NCBI GenBank assembly: GCA_021129445.1
Contig: JAJOLG010000047.1
Location: 1 to 15,180 of the forward strand
Length of the DNA stretch: 15,180 bases
Direction: 5' to 3'
Origin: Candidatus Altimarinota bacterium
GTDB taxonomy: Bacteria > Patescibacteriota > Gracilibacteria > GCA-2401425 > JAJOLG01
The notes under the pieces were generated by a model. The model saw only the letters and a program-made list of their open reading frames with translations, did no database searches and was not told the origin of the DNA. Both the position numbers and the translations under genes were made by a program. Shown here piece by piece: positions 7,818 through 15,180 of the stretch; position 1 is the first letter of the stretch, and every line of letters begins with the position of its first letter.

Positions 7818-8528
7818 ATGAATAATAATTTAATTTGTGATGTAAATAATTACATATTTACAAAAATTAATGAAGACAGAAAGATAAAATTCAAAGAACT
7901 TTTTTGAGAAATAAAATGATGAAGAGGTTTGGATTTATGATCTTGATTTACTTGAATTTACTGGCTTCTTTCTTATGTAGAAAAAATTGAATCTATAGAT
8001 TATTTTGATTATTTTGATAATAATATTAAAAAATTAGAAGAAATATTAAATAATATTTCTCCAGAATATTTAAATGAAAATTTTTCTGATACAATTAATT
8101 TTTTAGAAGAAGAAAAATTTATTCAAAAAAATTCTGAAGAATTGTGTATTAATATAATTGAAAAAGTTGGTGAAATAAAGCAATTTAATTTTTTTAATGA
8201 AATTAATAATGGAAATAACGGTGATTATGATTTTATAATTTCAAGTGAAGCTATTGAATGTGTAGAAAATTATGAAGATTTTAAAAAAGTTGTAAAAAAT
8301 ATTTATAATGGTTTAAATATTTGATGATTATTTATTTGAAATATTTTAGAATATAAAGAGAGAAATAGTATTACAGATGATTTAATAAAAAATAAACAGG
8401 AATGAAAATTGAATCCATCAATTAAAACTATTAAAAAAGCATTTTTAGAAATTTGATTTGAAATTAAAAAGTTAAAATTAATAAAAAATAATAGATGAAA
8501 TTTAATTTATTTTGTTGGAAAAAAATAA
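7818..8528 (+). CDS. class I SAM-dependent methyltransferase, small-molecule type
   Basis: A 236-aa protein with the Rossmann-fold SAM motif I LDLGSGFTG at 38-46, an acidic motif II after ESIDYFDYFDNN (58-69), and motif IV/V region YDFIISSEAIECVENYEDFKKV (137-158) followed by LNIGGLFIGNIL (166-177), the post-motif IxGG turn. The pattern LDxGSGxTGIYxLLS..E.I...DY.D.N...LE resembles the nicotinamide/phenylethanolamine N-methyltransferase group, suggesting a small amine substrate; this is a resemblance, not an assignment. It contains a middle stretch rich in Glu, Asn and Ile (80-130). It sits 8 nt after the CysK-rhodanese gene, so it probably acts in the same pathway, for example N- or S-methylating an amino-acid-derived product. 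A non-coding gap of about 48 nt follows. Confidence 0.82.
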
Positions 8529-8576
8529 ATTAGATTTATAATTAAATAAAAAAATTTAAAATAATAAAAATATTTT

Positions 8577-8624
8577 ATGAAAAAAATAATCCTATTCGTG
8601 CTATTCTGAATAATTTTATGATAA
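8577..8624 (+). CDS. 15-aa hydrophobic upstream frame overlapping the transporter start
   Basis: An ATG preceded by the A-rich AATAATAAAAATATTTT leader opens a 15-codon frame, MKKIILFVLFGIILG, ending in TAA at 8622-8624. Its end overlaps the ATG of the transporter (8618) in a different frame. The peptide closely resembles the transporter's own signal sequence (MIKKIIKYFLILFIILG), as if that segment had been duplicated. It could be a leader peptide that couples translation, or the better-initiated remnant of the old start. It is too short to be confident. Confidence 0.35.
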
Positions 8625-10279
8625 AAAAAATTATAAAATATTTTTTGATATTATTTATAATATTGTGAAACTTTAATACTATTAATGATATTAAAGCACA
8701 CCCTTTAGATGTTTCAATTTCAGTCTTTGAACTATGAAATTGAAAAAAAATAAAGGCAAAAACCTTTTTACACTTTTTTGAAGTTGGGTTTTTATTAGAT
8801 CAGAAGTGAGAAAAAATTGATAATTTTGAAGAAATTTTTGAGAAAAAAGAAATTTTTGAAAATTTTTTTAGAGAGAAAAATTTATTTAAAAATAATTGAA
8901 AAACCTGTTTAATAAATAATTTTGAAATTTCAAAACAGCAAGAATTTGAAGTTTACTCAGATTGATTAAGGCTTGATTATAAAATTATTTGTCCAGATAG
9001 AATTGAAAATTTTTATTTTGAAAATAGAATGTTTATTGAAGATTTTGATCTTCAAACAAATAAAATGTTATTTTTCCAAGGAAAATCCCAAAATCCTATT
9101 TATGAAAAAATTTTAACTTCAAAAATTTTTTCAAATGAATTTTCTTTAGCTAATCCAAAAAATTCTGATAAAGATTCTGATTGAGATTGACTTTATGATA
9201 AAGAGGAAGTGATTTATTGAACAGATCCAAATTTGATGGATAGTGATTTTGATATGTATTCTGATTGATTAGAAGTGAATGATTGATGGAATCCTTTGAA
9301 TCCAGAAAATTCACCTGGTCAAAAACTTTTAGTAAATATTGAAAATGCAAAACAAGAAAGATTGAATTATCTTTCAAATCAAGATAATTGAATAATATTT
9401 GAAAAAATAAATGTTAATTCTTGAGAAGAAAATTTAGAAAATACTTGAGAAAAAATTTCTGATGAAAATAAAATTTTTTTAGACTCTGAAAAAAATTTAA
9501 ATGAAGATTTAGAAAAAAAATCAGATAATAAAATTATTAAAGAAGTTTCCAGAGAAACAAGTGATTATTCTCTTTGATGATGAGTTCTAAAAGATACTTT
9601 GGAATTGGTTTCAAAACAAATTTGAAAAACTTGAGAGGGAAATTTTTATTTAATGATTTTCTTTGTGTTTCTTTTGTGAGTTTTACATGTTTTGGCTCCA
9701 TGACATTGAAAAGGTGTTTTGGCAGCTTATTTAATGGAAAAAAGTAGTGGTTTTAAAGTTGTTTTTAGTTATTCTTTAATTTTTACCTTTACTCATTTAA
9801 TTGATATTATTGCTATTGCAGTTGTAATTAAGGTTTTCTCTCTTTGGGCGACAATTTGAGCTTATATCTGAGTTTTACAAAAAATTTGAATAATTGGATT
9901 ATTTCTCTTTTCTTTATTTTTTCTTTATAATGCTTTTAAGAATCATAAAACTTTGAGTTGTTCCTGTTGATCTTGTAAATCAAAAAAACTCTTTAATTCA
10001 CCTTTTTTACTTTGAATTTTATCTTGAATTGCACCCTGTAGTTATGGCTGGGTTCTTTTTCTTACAGTTCTTTCACTATGAAGAATAGAGTGGTTATTTC
10101 CAGTAATGTGAGTTTTTGCTCTTTGAATTTTTTTTACAATTTTTGCATTTTGATCTACAATTGTAATTTTGAAAGTTAAAACCCTTTGAAGATATGATAA
10201 TTTTGCTAAATACTCTGGAATTGTTTCTTGATTAGTTTTATTTGGGCTTTCGGTTTATTTGTTGTTTAGTGTTTTTTAA
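8618..10279 (+). CDS. NicO/RcnA-like Ni/Co transporter with large extracytoplasmic Ca-binding-type region
   Basis: A 553-aa membrane protein. Residues 1-28 look like a signal peptide ending before AHPLDVS, the start of the mature region in NicO-type proteins. Residues 28-320 are outside the membrane and include aspartate-rich thrombospondin type 3/EF-hand-like repeats at about 184-224 (DKDSDGDG, then TDPN and DSDFDMYSDG), followed by an acidic Glu/Asn/Lys linker. Residues 343-553 hold about six helices: LHVLAPGHGKGV (356-367), matching the NicO HxLxPGH core, FTHLID (391-396) and SGIAPCSYGW (469-478). A loop CSCGSC at 448-453 offers metal-binding cysteines. Typical RcnA is near 275-370 aa, so this one is long. 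Family members either import or export Ni/Co; direction is not decidable here. As the last gene of a Fur-headed cluster it is probably the metal or ligand transporter. A strong hairpin follows. Confidence 0.85.
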
Positions 10280-10315
10280 TAATTTTTCTCTCAAACGCTA
10301 CCCTGAAACAAAAAG

Positions 10316-10359
10316 TCTAAGATTTTAAAGCATTTCTTTAAGATCTTAGATTTTTTCTT
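10316..10359 (+). terminator. strong rho-independent terminator after the metal-linked cluster
   Basis: TCTAAGATTTTAAAG (10316-10330) pairs with CTTTAAGATCTTAGA (10336-10350), a 15-bp stem with one G-U pair and a 5-nt loop, followed by TTTTTTCTT. A run of A precedes it, so it may also stop transcription coming from the right. Confidence 0.88.
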
Positions 10360-10394
10360 AATTATTCTTAAAACACTTTTGTATTTCATTGCAT

Positions 10395-10427
10395 AAAAAA
10401 ATCCACTAATTTAATAAAAATTGTGGG
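10395..10427 (-). terminator. terminator of the ricT-TPR-mraY operon
   Basis: On the minus strand, CCACAATTT pairs with AAATT and GTGG with a one-base bulge, followed by a run of seven T (plus-strand A at 10395-10401). It lies 27 nt beyond the mraY stop and faces the cluster's terminator, so the two transcription units converge here. Confidence 0.6.
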
Positions 10428-10453
10428 AATTAATTGATTTAAAATCATTTTTT

Positions 10454-11503
10454 TTAAACGTTCATTAACCCAACCAAAATCCCAATAAAACTCAAAAACG
10501 CTCAAATAATCCAAAACCTCATCACAATCTGCGATTCTGTCCAGCCACAAGCTTCGAGATGATGATGAAAAGGTGCAATTTTAAAAACTTTTTTACCATT
10601 TCTGAATTTTTTTGAAGTCAATTGAATTATCACAGAAATAATTTCAAAAACAAACACTCATCCGATGATTGGAAGTGCAAAAACAGAGTCTATCATCATT
10701 CAAATCACTCAAAGTGTTGCTCAAAGTGCAAGTGAGCCGGTGTCTCCCATGTAAAATTTTGCAGGAGGTATATTAAACCATAAAAAAGCAGCAAGTGTTC
10801 ATACGATTACAGCACAAAATATACTTAAACTGTAAAGTCATTTAAAGTATGCAAGTATTCAGAAGGCGAAAAATGCAGAAATTAGCAATCAGCTTGCAAG
10901 TCAATCAAGTCAATCTGTGATATTTACTGAATGTGCGGTTCATGTGATTAAAATTATGAAAAGCGGGATGTAAAAAAATCAAATGTCAACATCTCCAATG
11001 AAAGGTATATAAATTCAAGTATATCATAATTTAAAATAAAACCAAAGTGCTCAAATTAGTGCAAAAAATAGTGTAAAAAACATTTTTGGGTTATGGTGTA
11101 ATCATTTATGTTTTGATTGAATAATGTTTAAATAATCATCAATTGCACCCAAAAATCACATAAAAATCAGTGTAAAAAGTGGTAAATAAACCTCTCATCT
11201 GTCCAAAAGAGAGGATTCAATGTATCAAAAATATGACAAACCTCTTGAAAATATCACAACAAACAAAATTACACCCCAAATAAGCACTCATCACATGGTT
11301 GGAGTTCATTTTTTTTTGTTATGAAGTGAGTTAAAAATTTTTGCAACTTGTCAAGTTGAATCATTTTCTCTTAAATTTTTTGAAAATTTGTATTTTATCA
11401 AAAAATTTATGAAAATTGGGCTTAATAAAAATGTAATTAAAAATGCAGAAAATGCACTAATTAAAATTACAAAAAGTTGTGATGTTATCATATTTATAAT
11501 CAT
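10454..11503 (-). CDS. mraY: phospho-N-acetylmuramoyl-pentapeptide transferase
   Basis: Makes lipid I by moving phospho-MurNAc-pentapeptide from UDP to undecaprenyl phosphate at the inner face of the membrane. The protein is 349 aa with about ten helices, a normal length. Landmarks: KKKGTPTMGG (63-72), GAIDDYLN (119-126) with the paired Asp122/Asp123, NITDGLDGLASG (194-205), [20 protein letters not shown] (243-262) and the HHH loop [11 protein letters not shown] (311-321). Several invariant glycines are TGA, including those in MGG and TDGLDG. The ATG at 11503 overlaps the end of the TPR gene by 10 nt; a second in-frame ATG lies 12 nt further in. A stop directly upstream in frame excludes longer starts. 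It shows that this cell makes its own peptidoglycan lipid precursor. The location beside ricT rather than in a mur/fts cluster is unusual. Confidence 0.97.
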
Positions 11504-12273
11504 TTATGTTCTAAATTTTCCAAATAATCATGTGCTTCTTGGTTGTATGGTTCAATTTGTAAAATTTTTTTGTAAATTTTTTTCGCTTCTGAAAAATTTT
11601 TTTCTTCAATGAAAATTTCTGCTTTCATGAAAAAAATTTCTGTATCTTTTGGTTTTATTTTTAAGGCTTCCTTAAAACATTCCAAAGATTTTTTAAAATC
11701 AGAAATTAAAAAATAAAGTTTTCACAATTGTTTGAAAAAATCAAATCGTCATCAGCAAAGCGAAACTGCATATTCGTAAACTTCAATTGCTTCTTTGTAT
11801 TTTCAATTTTGCAAATTGCAATATCAAATTTTTCACAAAAGGTCTATATTTTTTTCGTTTCATTTTAACGCTTTTAACAGAAAAAATTCTGCTTTGGAAA
11901 AATTTTTTTCATCCAAAAAAATTTTTCACAACAAAAAATTTGCATCAAAAAAATTTTCGTCATAGGATAAAATTCAAATCAAAATTTTTTTTGCATCGTT
12001 TATTTCTCAAAAGGAAATAAGCATATCTGCTTTTTTTATTTTTTGTTTTAATTCCAAAATTGAAAAAGTTTTTTTCTCCTCCTGTTTTTTTTTATCTTTT
12101 TTATTAAATTTTGTTTTTTCTTCGTGTTCTTCAAAAATCTTTTTTTCTTGTTTTAATCTTTCTTTTTTTGCTTCTTCTTTGAGTTTTTTGAGAATTCTAA
12201 ATTTATTTAAAATAATGAAAGTTATTCAAATTAAAGAAAATAATAATATTAAAAATAAAATTTTTGTATCCAT
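11494..12273 (-). CDS. membrane-anchored TPR protein
   Basis: A 259-aa protein with one N-terminal membrane helix (residues 4-22), a highly charged Lys/Glu coiled-coil-like stretch (25-80), then tetratricopeptide repeats from about 85 to 252 (for example KYKEAIEVYEYAVSL, DFKKSLECFKEALKIKPKD and NFSEAKKIYKKILQIEPYN). Such proteins are scaffolds that hold protein complexes at the membrane; the partner is not evident. The start ATG lies 5 nt after the ricT stop, and the end overlaps mraY by 10 nt, so the three genes are one transcript. With TGA as Gly the protein continues two residues past ...NLEHK to GL and then TAA. Being placed between ricT and mraY hints at a cell-envelope role, but that is weak evidence. 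Confidence 0.88.
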
Positions 12274-12278
12274 AATTG

Positions 12279-13307
12279 TTATTTTTTATTTTTTTTATCT
12301 AAAAATTTTTTTTCGTGAGAATTGATGTGGTGGCTATTTTTTTTCAGGTCTTTAAATTCTTTTTTTGGGCGATTATTAAAATTTGTTTTTTGAAATGGTT
12401 TTTTAAAATCTTTTTTTTCAAATTTTTTAAATCATTCATTTTTTTGAATTCAGGTTTTATTTTCAGAATTAAAAGATTTTTTCTGTTCCAAAAATTCTTT
12501 GATTTCAGATAAATCAAAGATTTTTGCAGAATCTTGAAATTTTAATTTCACTTTTTGACTAAAAATATCAACTCAAATAATAATTCATTTTTTATCATCT
12601 ACAAAAACAGAAGTTCAAATATTTGGAAAATTTTTCTTTATTTCTTGATATTGTTGCACTTCATAATTCAAACAACATTTTAATTTTCCACAAACTCATA
12701 ATAAATTATCAGTGTCTTTGTACATCAAATCTTGCACTTTTGGTGCATGAATCGGAACAATTGGGGTGTTTTTTAAAAATTTTGAACAACATAATTCCCT
12801 TCCACAAACTCAAAAACCTCAAAAAACTGCGGCTTTGTCTCTTGTTCAGATGTGTTTTAATTGAATTCTTCTTCTGAATTTTGATGCTAAAAATTTTACC
12901 AATTCTCTAAAATCAACCCTTTCTTCCGAAGTATATGAAAAAAGCAACATTTTATCATCGTGAGAAACCTCGCAAGAATTTGGTTCAAGTGTGATTTTGA
13001 AATCTTCATAATGATTACGGAAAAATTTCAAAAATTCATTTTCTTTGTCAATTGATAATTGAATTTCTTTTAAATCTTCATCATTGCATATTCTCAAAAA
13101 TTTGCATTCTTCTTCATTTGCAATTTTTTTTTGAGTATTTTTATCCTCTAAATATTTAAAAATGTTTTTTATTTCTCAACGAAATTTATTTTCTCACGAT
13201 TGAAAAATTGTTAAATCTCAAACATTTATTTTTCAAAATTTTTCTTCATCGTAAGAAATATAGAAGTTTTTCAGGAAAAATCCCGAATATATTTTTAATA
13301 TTTTCAT
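12279..13307 (-). CDS. ricT: PSP1/RicT (YaaT) family protein
   Basis: A 342-aa member of the PSP1 C-terminal family. In Bacillus, RicT (YaaT) acts with RicA and RicF in an iron-sulfur complex that affects RNase Y and RNA maturation. The conserved core is here: RVDFRELVKFLASKFRRRIQL (130-150), GTRDKAAVFGGFGVCGRELCC (154-174) and GVCGKLKCCLNYE (204-216). Six cysteines (168, 173, 174, 206, 211, 212) match the cluster-binding set. The N-terminal part is shortened and divergent. Residues 275-342 form a Lys/Phe/Asn-rich, probably disordered tail that could bind RNA. It is first in a minus-strand operon with the TPR gene and mraY. A promoter with TTGATT (13350-13355) and TATTTT (13327-13332), 17 nt apart, is visible upstream. 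RicA and RicF are not in the window. Confidence 0.92.
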
Positions 13308-13326
13308 AAAATTTTTTTATATTTTT

Positions 13327-13355
13327 AAAATAATGAAAAAATTTTTTTTAATCAA
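13327..13355 (-). promoter_or_regulatory. candidate promoter for ricT operon
   Basis: Reading the minus strand, TTGATT (13355-13350) and TATTTT (13332-13327) are 17 bases apart, with the ricT ATG 19 nt beyond the -10. In such AT-rich DNA partial matches are common, so this is only a fair candidate. Its spacing and its position opposite the rpsT promoter are in its favour. Confidence 0.4.
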
Positions 13356-13384
13356 TTTATTTTTTAAAAAAATGAAAAATAATT

Positions 13385-13413
13385 TTGACTTATTTAAAAT
13401 AATAATTTATAGT
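13385..13413 (+). promoter_or_regulatory. promoter for rpsT
   Basis: TTGACT (13385-13390), a 17-nt spacer and TATAGT (13408-13413) make a near-consensus sigma-70 type promoter. Transcription would begin near 13420, giving a leader of about 30 nt before the rpsT start codon. Strong promoters are expected for ribosomal protein genes. Confidence 0.7.
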
Positions 13414-13450
13414 GTAATTCGTATTTTATAAAAAATTAAAAAATAAGGAT

Positions 13451-13828
13451 ATGCCTTTAATTAGATCTGCAATTAAAAAAGCAAAACAAGATGTTTTAAG
13501 AACTAACAGAAACAGACATTTTAAAACAAGAATGCAAACAATGTACAAAAACATTAAAAAGTTTGTTGAAGCATGAGAAGTTGAAAAAGCTAAATGATTT
13601 ATTTCAGAAGCCTACTCTGCGATTGATACTGCTGCGAAAAAAAATATCATTCATAAAAATAATGCTGCAAACAAAAAATCAAAATTAGCAAAAATGGTTT
13701 GAGCAACTCCTGCTACTACAAAAAAAGAAGCAAAAAAAGCTTCTGCTAAAAAACCAACTGTTAAAAAAACTGCAACTAAAAAAGCACCAGCAAAAAAATC
13801 TACAACTAAAAAAACAGAAGAAAAATAA
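13451..13828 (+). CDS. rpsT: 30S ribosomal protein S20 with long basic tail
   Basis: Binds 16S rRNA during small-subunit assembly. Residues 1-82 match S20: PLIRSAIKKAKQDVLRTNRN at the N-terminus, helical RHFKTRMQTMYKNIKKFV, and the conserved KNIIHKNNAANKKSKLAK (64-81). S20 is normally about 85-90 aa; this one has 125. The extra 40 residues are a Lys/Ala/Thr tail with repeated K-K-[AT]-[AP] units, resembling histone H1-like proteins, and may bind nucleic acid non-specifically. An AAGGA lies only one base before the ATG, too close for a normal Shine-Dalgarno. It has its own promoter and terminator, so it is monocistronic, as S20 genes often are. Confidence 0.96.
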
Positions 13829-13853
13829 TTTTTCTGTAAAATAAATTTTTTAT

Positions 13854-13882
13854 AAACTCCAAATTGTTTTTTGGAGTTTTTT
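13854..13882 (+). terminator. rho-independent terminator of rpsT
   Basis: AAACTCCAAA pairs with TTTGGAGTTT around a 6-nt loop (TTGTTT), followed directly by further T. It lies 25 nt after the rpsT stop. Confidence 0.88.
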
Positions 13883-14012
13883 AATATTTTTTTGTTTTTA
13901 AAATATTTTTTTTAGATAAATAAAATTTTTTATCAATTTTGTAAAATTTTTTTATAGGAGAAAAATATTTTTTTTAGTAAAATAATATGATTTTAAAAAA
14001 TAATATTTTAAT
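13883..14012. other. AT-rich intergenic stretch before the HIT gene
   Basis: Long A and T runs. A TATAGGAG at 13953-13960 and a TAATAT at 13983-13988 could be -10 elements, but I see no -35 at a good distance from either. It presumably holds the HIT gene promoter. Confidence 0.3.
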
Positions 14013-14441
14013 ATGAATTATCATGAAGCTTTAAAAAAAATTTGAAATAAGTGTCCATTTTGTGCAATTGATGAAAATATAAAAATTTATGATTATGCAT
14101 CAGTTTATATGACAATTGCTCGTGCTCCGTATTGACCAGACCATCTTTTGATAATTCCAAAAAGGCATGTTGATTCTCTTTTTGATTTGACAATTGAGGA
14201 AGATGATGAGATTCAAGGGCTTGTGAGAGCAGGTATAAAAATGTTGAAAAAATTGTGATATTCTGATTTAAGTATTTTGGTTCGTGAATGAATGGCGACA
14301 TGAAAATCAATTCCGCATTTGCATTATCATATTATTCCAAATATTAATATTTGATCTGCAAATTCTAATTGAGAAAGGGAGTTTTTAGATGACAATAAGG
14401 CGAAAGAGGCTATTGATAGGATTTTAAAAGTTAAGATTTAA
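14013..14441 (+). CDS. HIT-family nucleotide hydrolase/transferase
   Basis: A 142-aa protein with the histidine-triad active site HLHYHIIPN at 102-110 (His102, 104, 106). Residues 14-17 CPFC are the zinc-type CxxC seen in many bacterial HIT proteins. APYGPDHLLIIPKRHVDSLFDLT (38-60) is the family's central strand-helix segment. HIT proteins cleave nucleoside phosphoramidates, AMP-lysine adducts or dinucleoside polyphosphates in the cytoplasm; the exact substrate is not readable. Ala-Gly turns are TGA-coded. It stands alone, with rpsT's terminator upstream and its own downstream. Length and motif order fit the HinT/HIT (Ap4A hydrolase-like) group. Confidence 0.93.
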
Positions 14442-14449
14442 ATATAAAT

Positions 14450-14479
14450 AAAAAACAGATAAATAATATCTGTTTTTTT
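14450..14479 (+). terminator. rho-independent terminator of the HIT gene
   Basis: AAAAAACAGATA pairs with TATCTGTTTTTT around the loop AATAA and ends in T; it starts 8 nt after the stop. The stem is AT-rich and the flanking A and T runs extend it. Confidence 0.8.
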
Positions 14480-14501
14480 AAATATTTTTTTAAAAACCTG
14501 A

Positions 14502-15180
14502 AATTTAATATTTGCCAATCCAAAAAATTTTCAGGAAAGAAAAGAAAAAATTGAAAATTATTTTGAGACAAGACAGGAAGAAACCGAGTGGCAATATGCA
14601 AAATATGACGAATGATTTGAAGATTATGCGGATTTGAGTCGTTTAAAAAATTATTGTAAAATTTTTAATGGTCAGTAAATTGTTTATCCGAAATTTTTGT
14701 GAACCGAGTTTGATGAAATTTTAATTCCGCTTTCTTTGGCTTGAATTACAGAAATTGAAAGAAAAGTTTTGAAAAAATATTGAAGAAAGATTGATATGGA
14801 TTTTTTATGATGAGGTGAAAAAATTTTTATTGAGAATGAAAAAATTTTTTGCAAATCCAGAAAATAAAGAAAAATTTTTGCAAAAATTAAAATATTTTTT
14901 GAATACAAGATTTTTATTCTACCAAATTTGATCAATTGAAAACCCGCTTTGCGAGTTGATTTTGAGGTCGCTGGAAAAAAATACACAATTTGCATAAAAT
15001 TTTCCGAATCAGAAAAAAAATATTTTTCTTACAGTTTTAAATCAATGAAATTTGTTGAGGGTTTTGAGGCAAAAAATTACAATGAAAAGTATTGGGCAAG
15101 CGATTTACACGATTTATTTGAGTGAAAACAGGAGATGTGTTTTCGACATTTTTACATAAGTTGGAAAAATGAAAGCCTTT
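14502..15180 (+). pseudogene. decayed coding region, unknown family, runs off the window
   Basis: One plus-strand frame reads as protein-like sequence over nearly the whole stretch but is broken by TAA at 14676-14678 and 14865-14867, and no start codon precedes it after the upstream stop at 14460. Segments include NYFETRQEETEWQYAKYDEG, then TEFDEILIPLSLAGITEIER and, after 14900, LRVDFEVAGKKYTICIKFSE and WASDLHDLFEGKQE. Around 14836-14930 a second frame (FANPENKEKFLQKLKYFLNT) looks better, suggesting frame-changing indels on both sides. Amino-acid choice, codon use and TGA at glycine are as in real genes here. I recognise no family. It could be a gene inactivated recently, or a rapidly evolving remnant. 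The 3' end is outside the window. Sequencing error is a less likely alternative, since several lesions would be required. Confidence 0.5.

Noticed and set aside
58-10279. Code 4 (UGA = Trp, Mycoplasma-type) or many pseudogenes in the standard code
   Set aside because: TGA falls at invariant glycine sites in at least five families and TGG is used separately at Trp sites. Reading TGA as Gly restores full-length proteins everywhere.
11787-12877. Several plus-strand frames of 65-84 aa rich in Phe, Leu and Lys
   Set aside because: They lie opposite the TPR protein and ricT, whose minus-strand translations have clear repeats and the PSP1 motif.
14008-14310. A 100-aa minus-strand frame opposite the HIT gene
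   Set aside because: It mirrors the HIT gene, which has the full HxHxH motif, correct length and terminator on the plus strand. The minus frame is an antisense shadow with His/Leu-rich random composition.
14684-14995. A 103-aa minus-strand frame in the decayed region
   Set aside because: The plus strand carries the coding-like sequence (TGA at glycine sites, Lys/Glu-rich). The minus frame is rich in Phe/Ile/Ser as expected from reading such DNA backwards.
1-15180. CRISPR array, insertion sequence, prophage or rRNA genes
   Set aside because: No regularly spaced repeats, transposase motifs, phage structural genes or rRNA segments were seen on either strand.

Overview
The window is about 15.2 kb of very AT-rich bacterial DNA that reads sensibly only if UGA is glycine (NCBI code 25). 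Family-invariant glycines are written TGA in many genes: the RluA motif HRLDKDTSG, the Walker A GKGGSGKTT of two ATPases, MraY TDGLDG, and the MraY MGG motif. Tryptophan is always TGG. This points to Candidatus Absconditabacteria (SR1) or Gracilibacteria, small-genome CPR/Patescibacteria that often live on other cells. Under the standard code every gene here falls into short pieces, so all coordinates below come from reading with TGA = Gly.

Layout. 58-2330 (+): an RluA-type pseudouridine synthase, a small membrane protein with a CPAC motif, and lgt. 2421-2496 (+): tRNA-Lys(CUU) with encoded CCA. 2497-2669: a gene-poor stretch with an open frame lacking a start codon. 2670-10279 (+): a tight gene cluster headed by a perfect 12-1-12 palindrome and a Fur-family regulator. 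It continues with two tandem CooC-like ATPases, a Y4yA-family PLP enzyme, a cysteine-synthase-like enzyme fused to a rhodanese domain, a SAM methyltransferase, and a NicO/RcnA-like metal transporter with a large extracytoplasmic calcium-binding-type region. Two convergent hairpin terminators follow (10316-10359 and 10395-10427). 10454-13307 (-): ricT, a TPR protein and mraY in one operon. 13385-13882 (+): promoter, rpsT and terminator. 14013-14479 (+): a HIT-family hydrolase and terminator. 14502-15180 (+): a decayed coding region interrupted by stops and frame changes, running off the window.

The part most worth attention is the 2670-10279 cluster. Its regulator, its ATPase family (nickel insertion) and its transporter family (Ni/Co) all point to metal homeostasis. 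Two PLP enzymes and a methyltransferase look like a short biosynthetic route to a small amino-acid-derived molecule. SbnA-like and SbnH/Y4yA-like enzymes occur together in siderophore or metallophore gene sets elsewhere. My inference is a metal-responsive system that makes, handles or transports a small metal ligand in an organism otherwise poor in biosynthesis. The product and the metal are not known from sequence.

Genes in the cluster use UGA for glycine as heavily as the housekeeping genes (all 18 glycines in the first ATPase), so if acquired they have been resident a long time. Most starts lack a convincing Shine-Dalgarno sequence and instead follow an A-rich leader.
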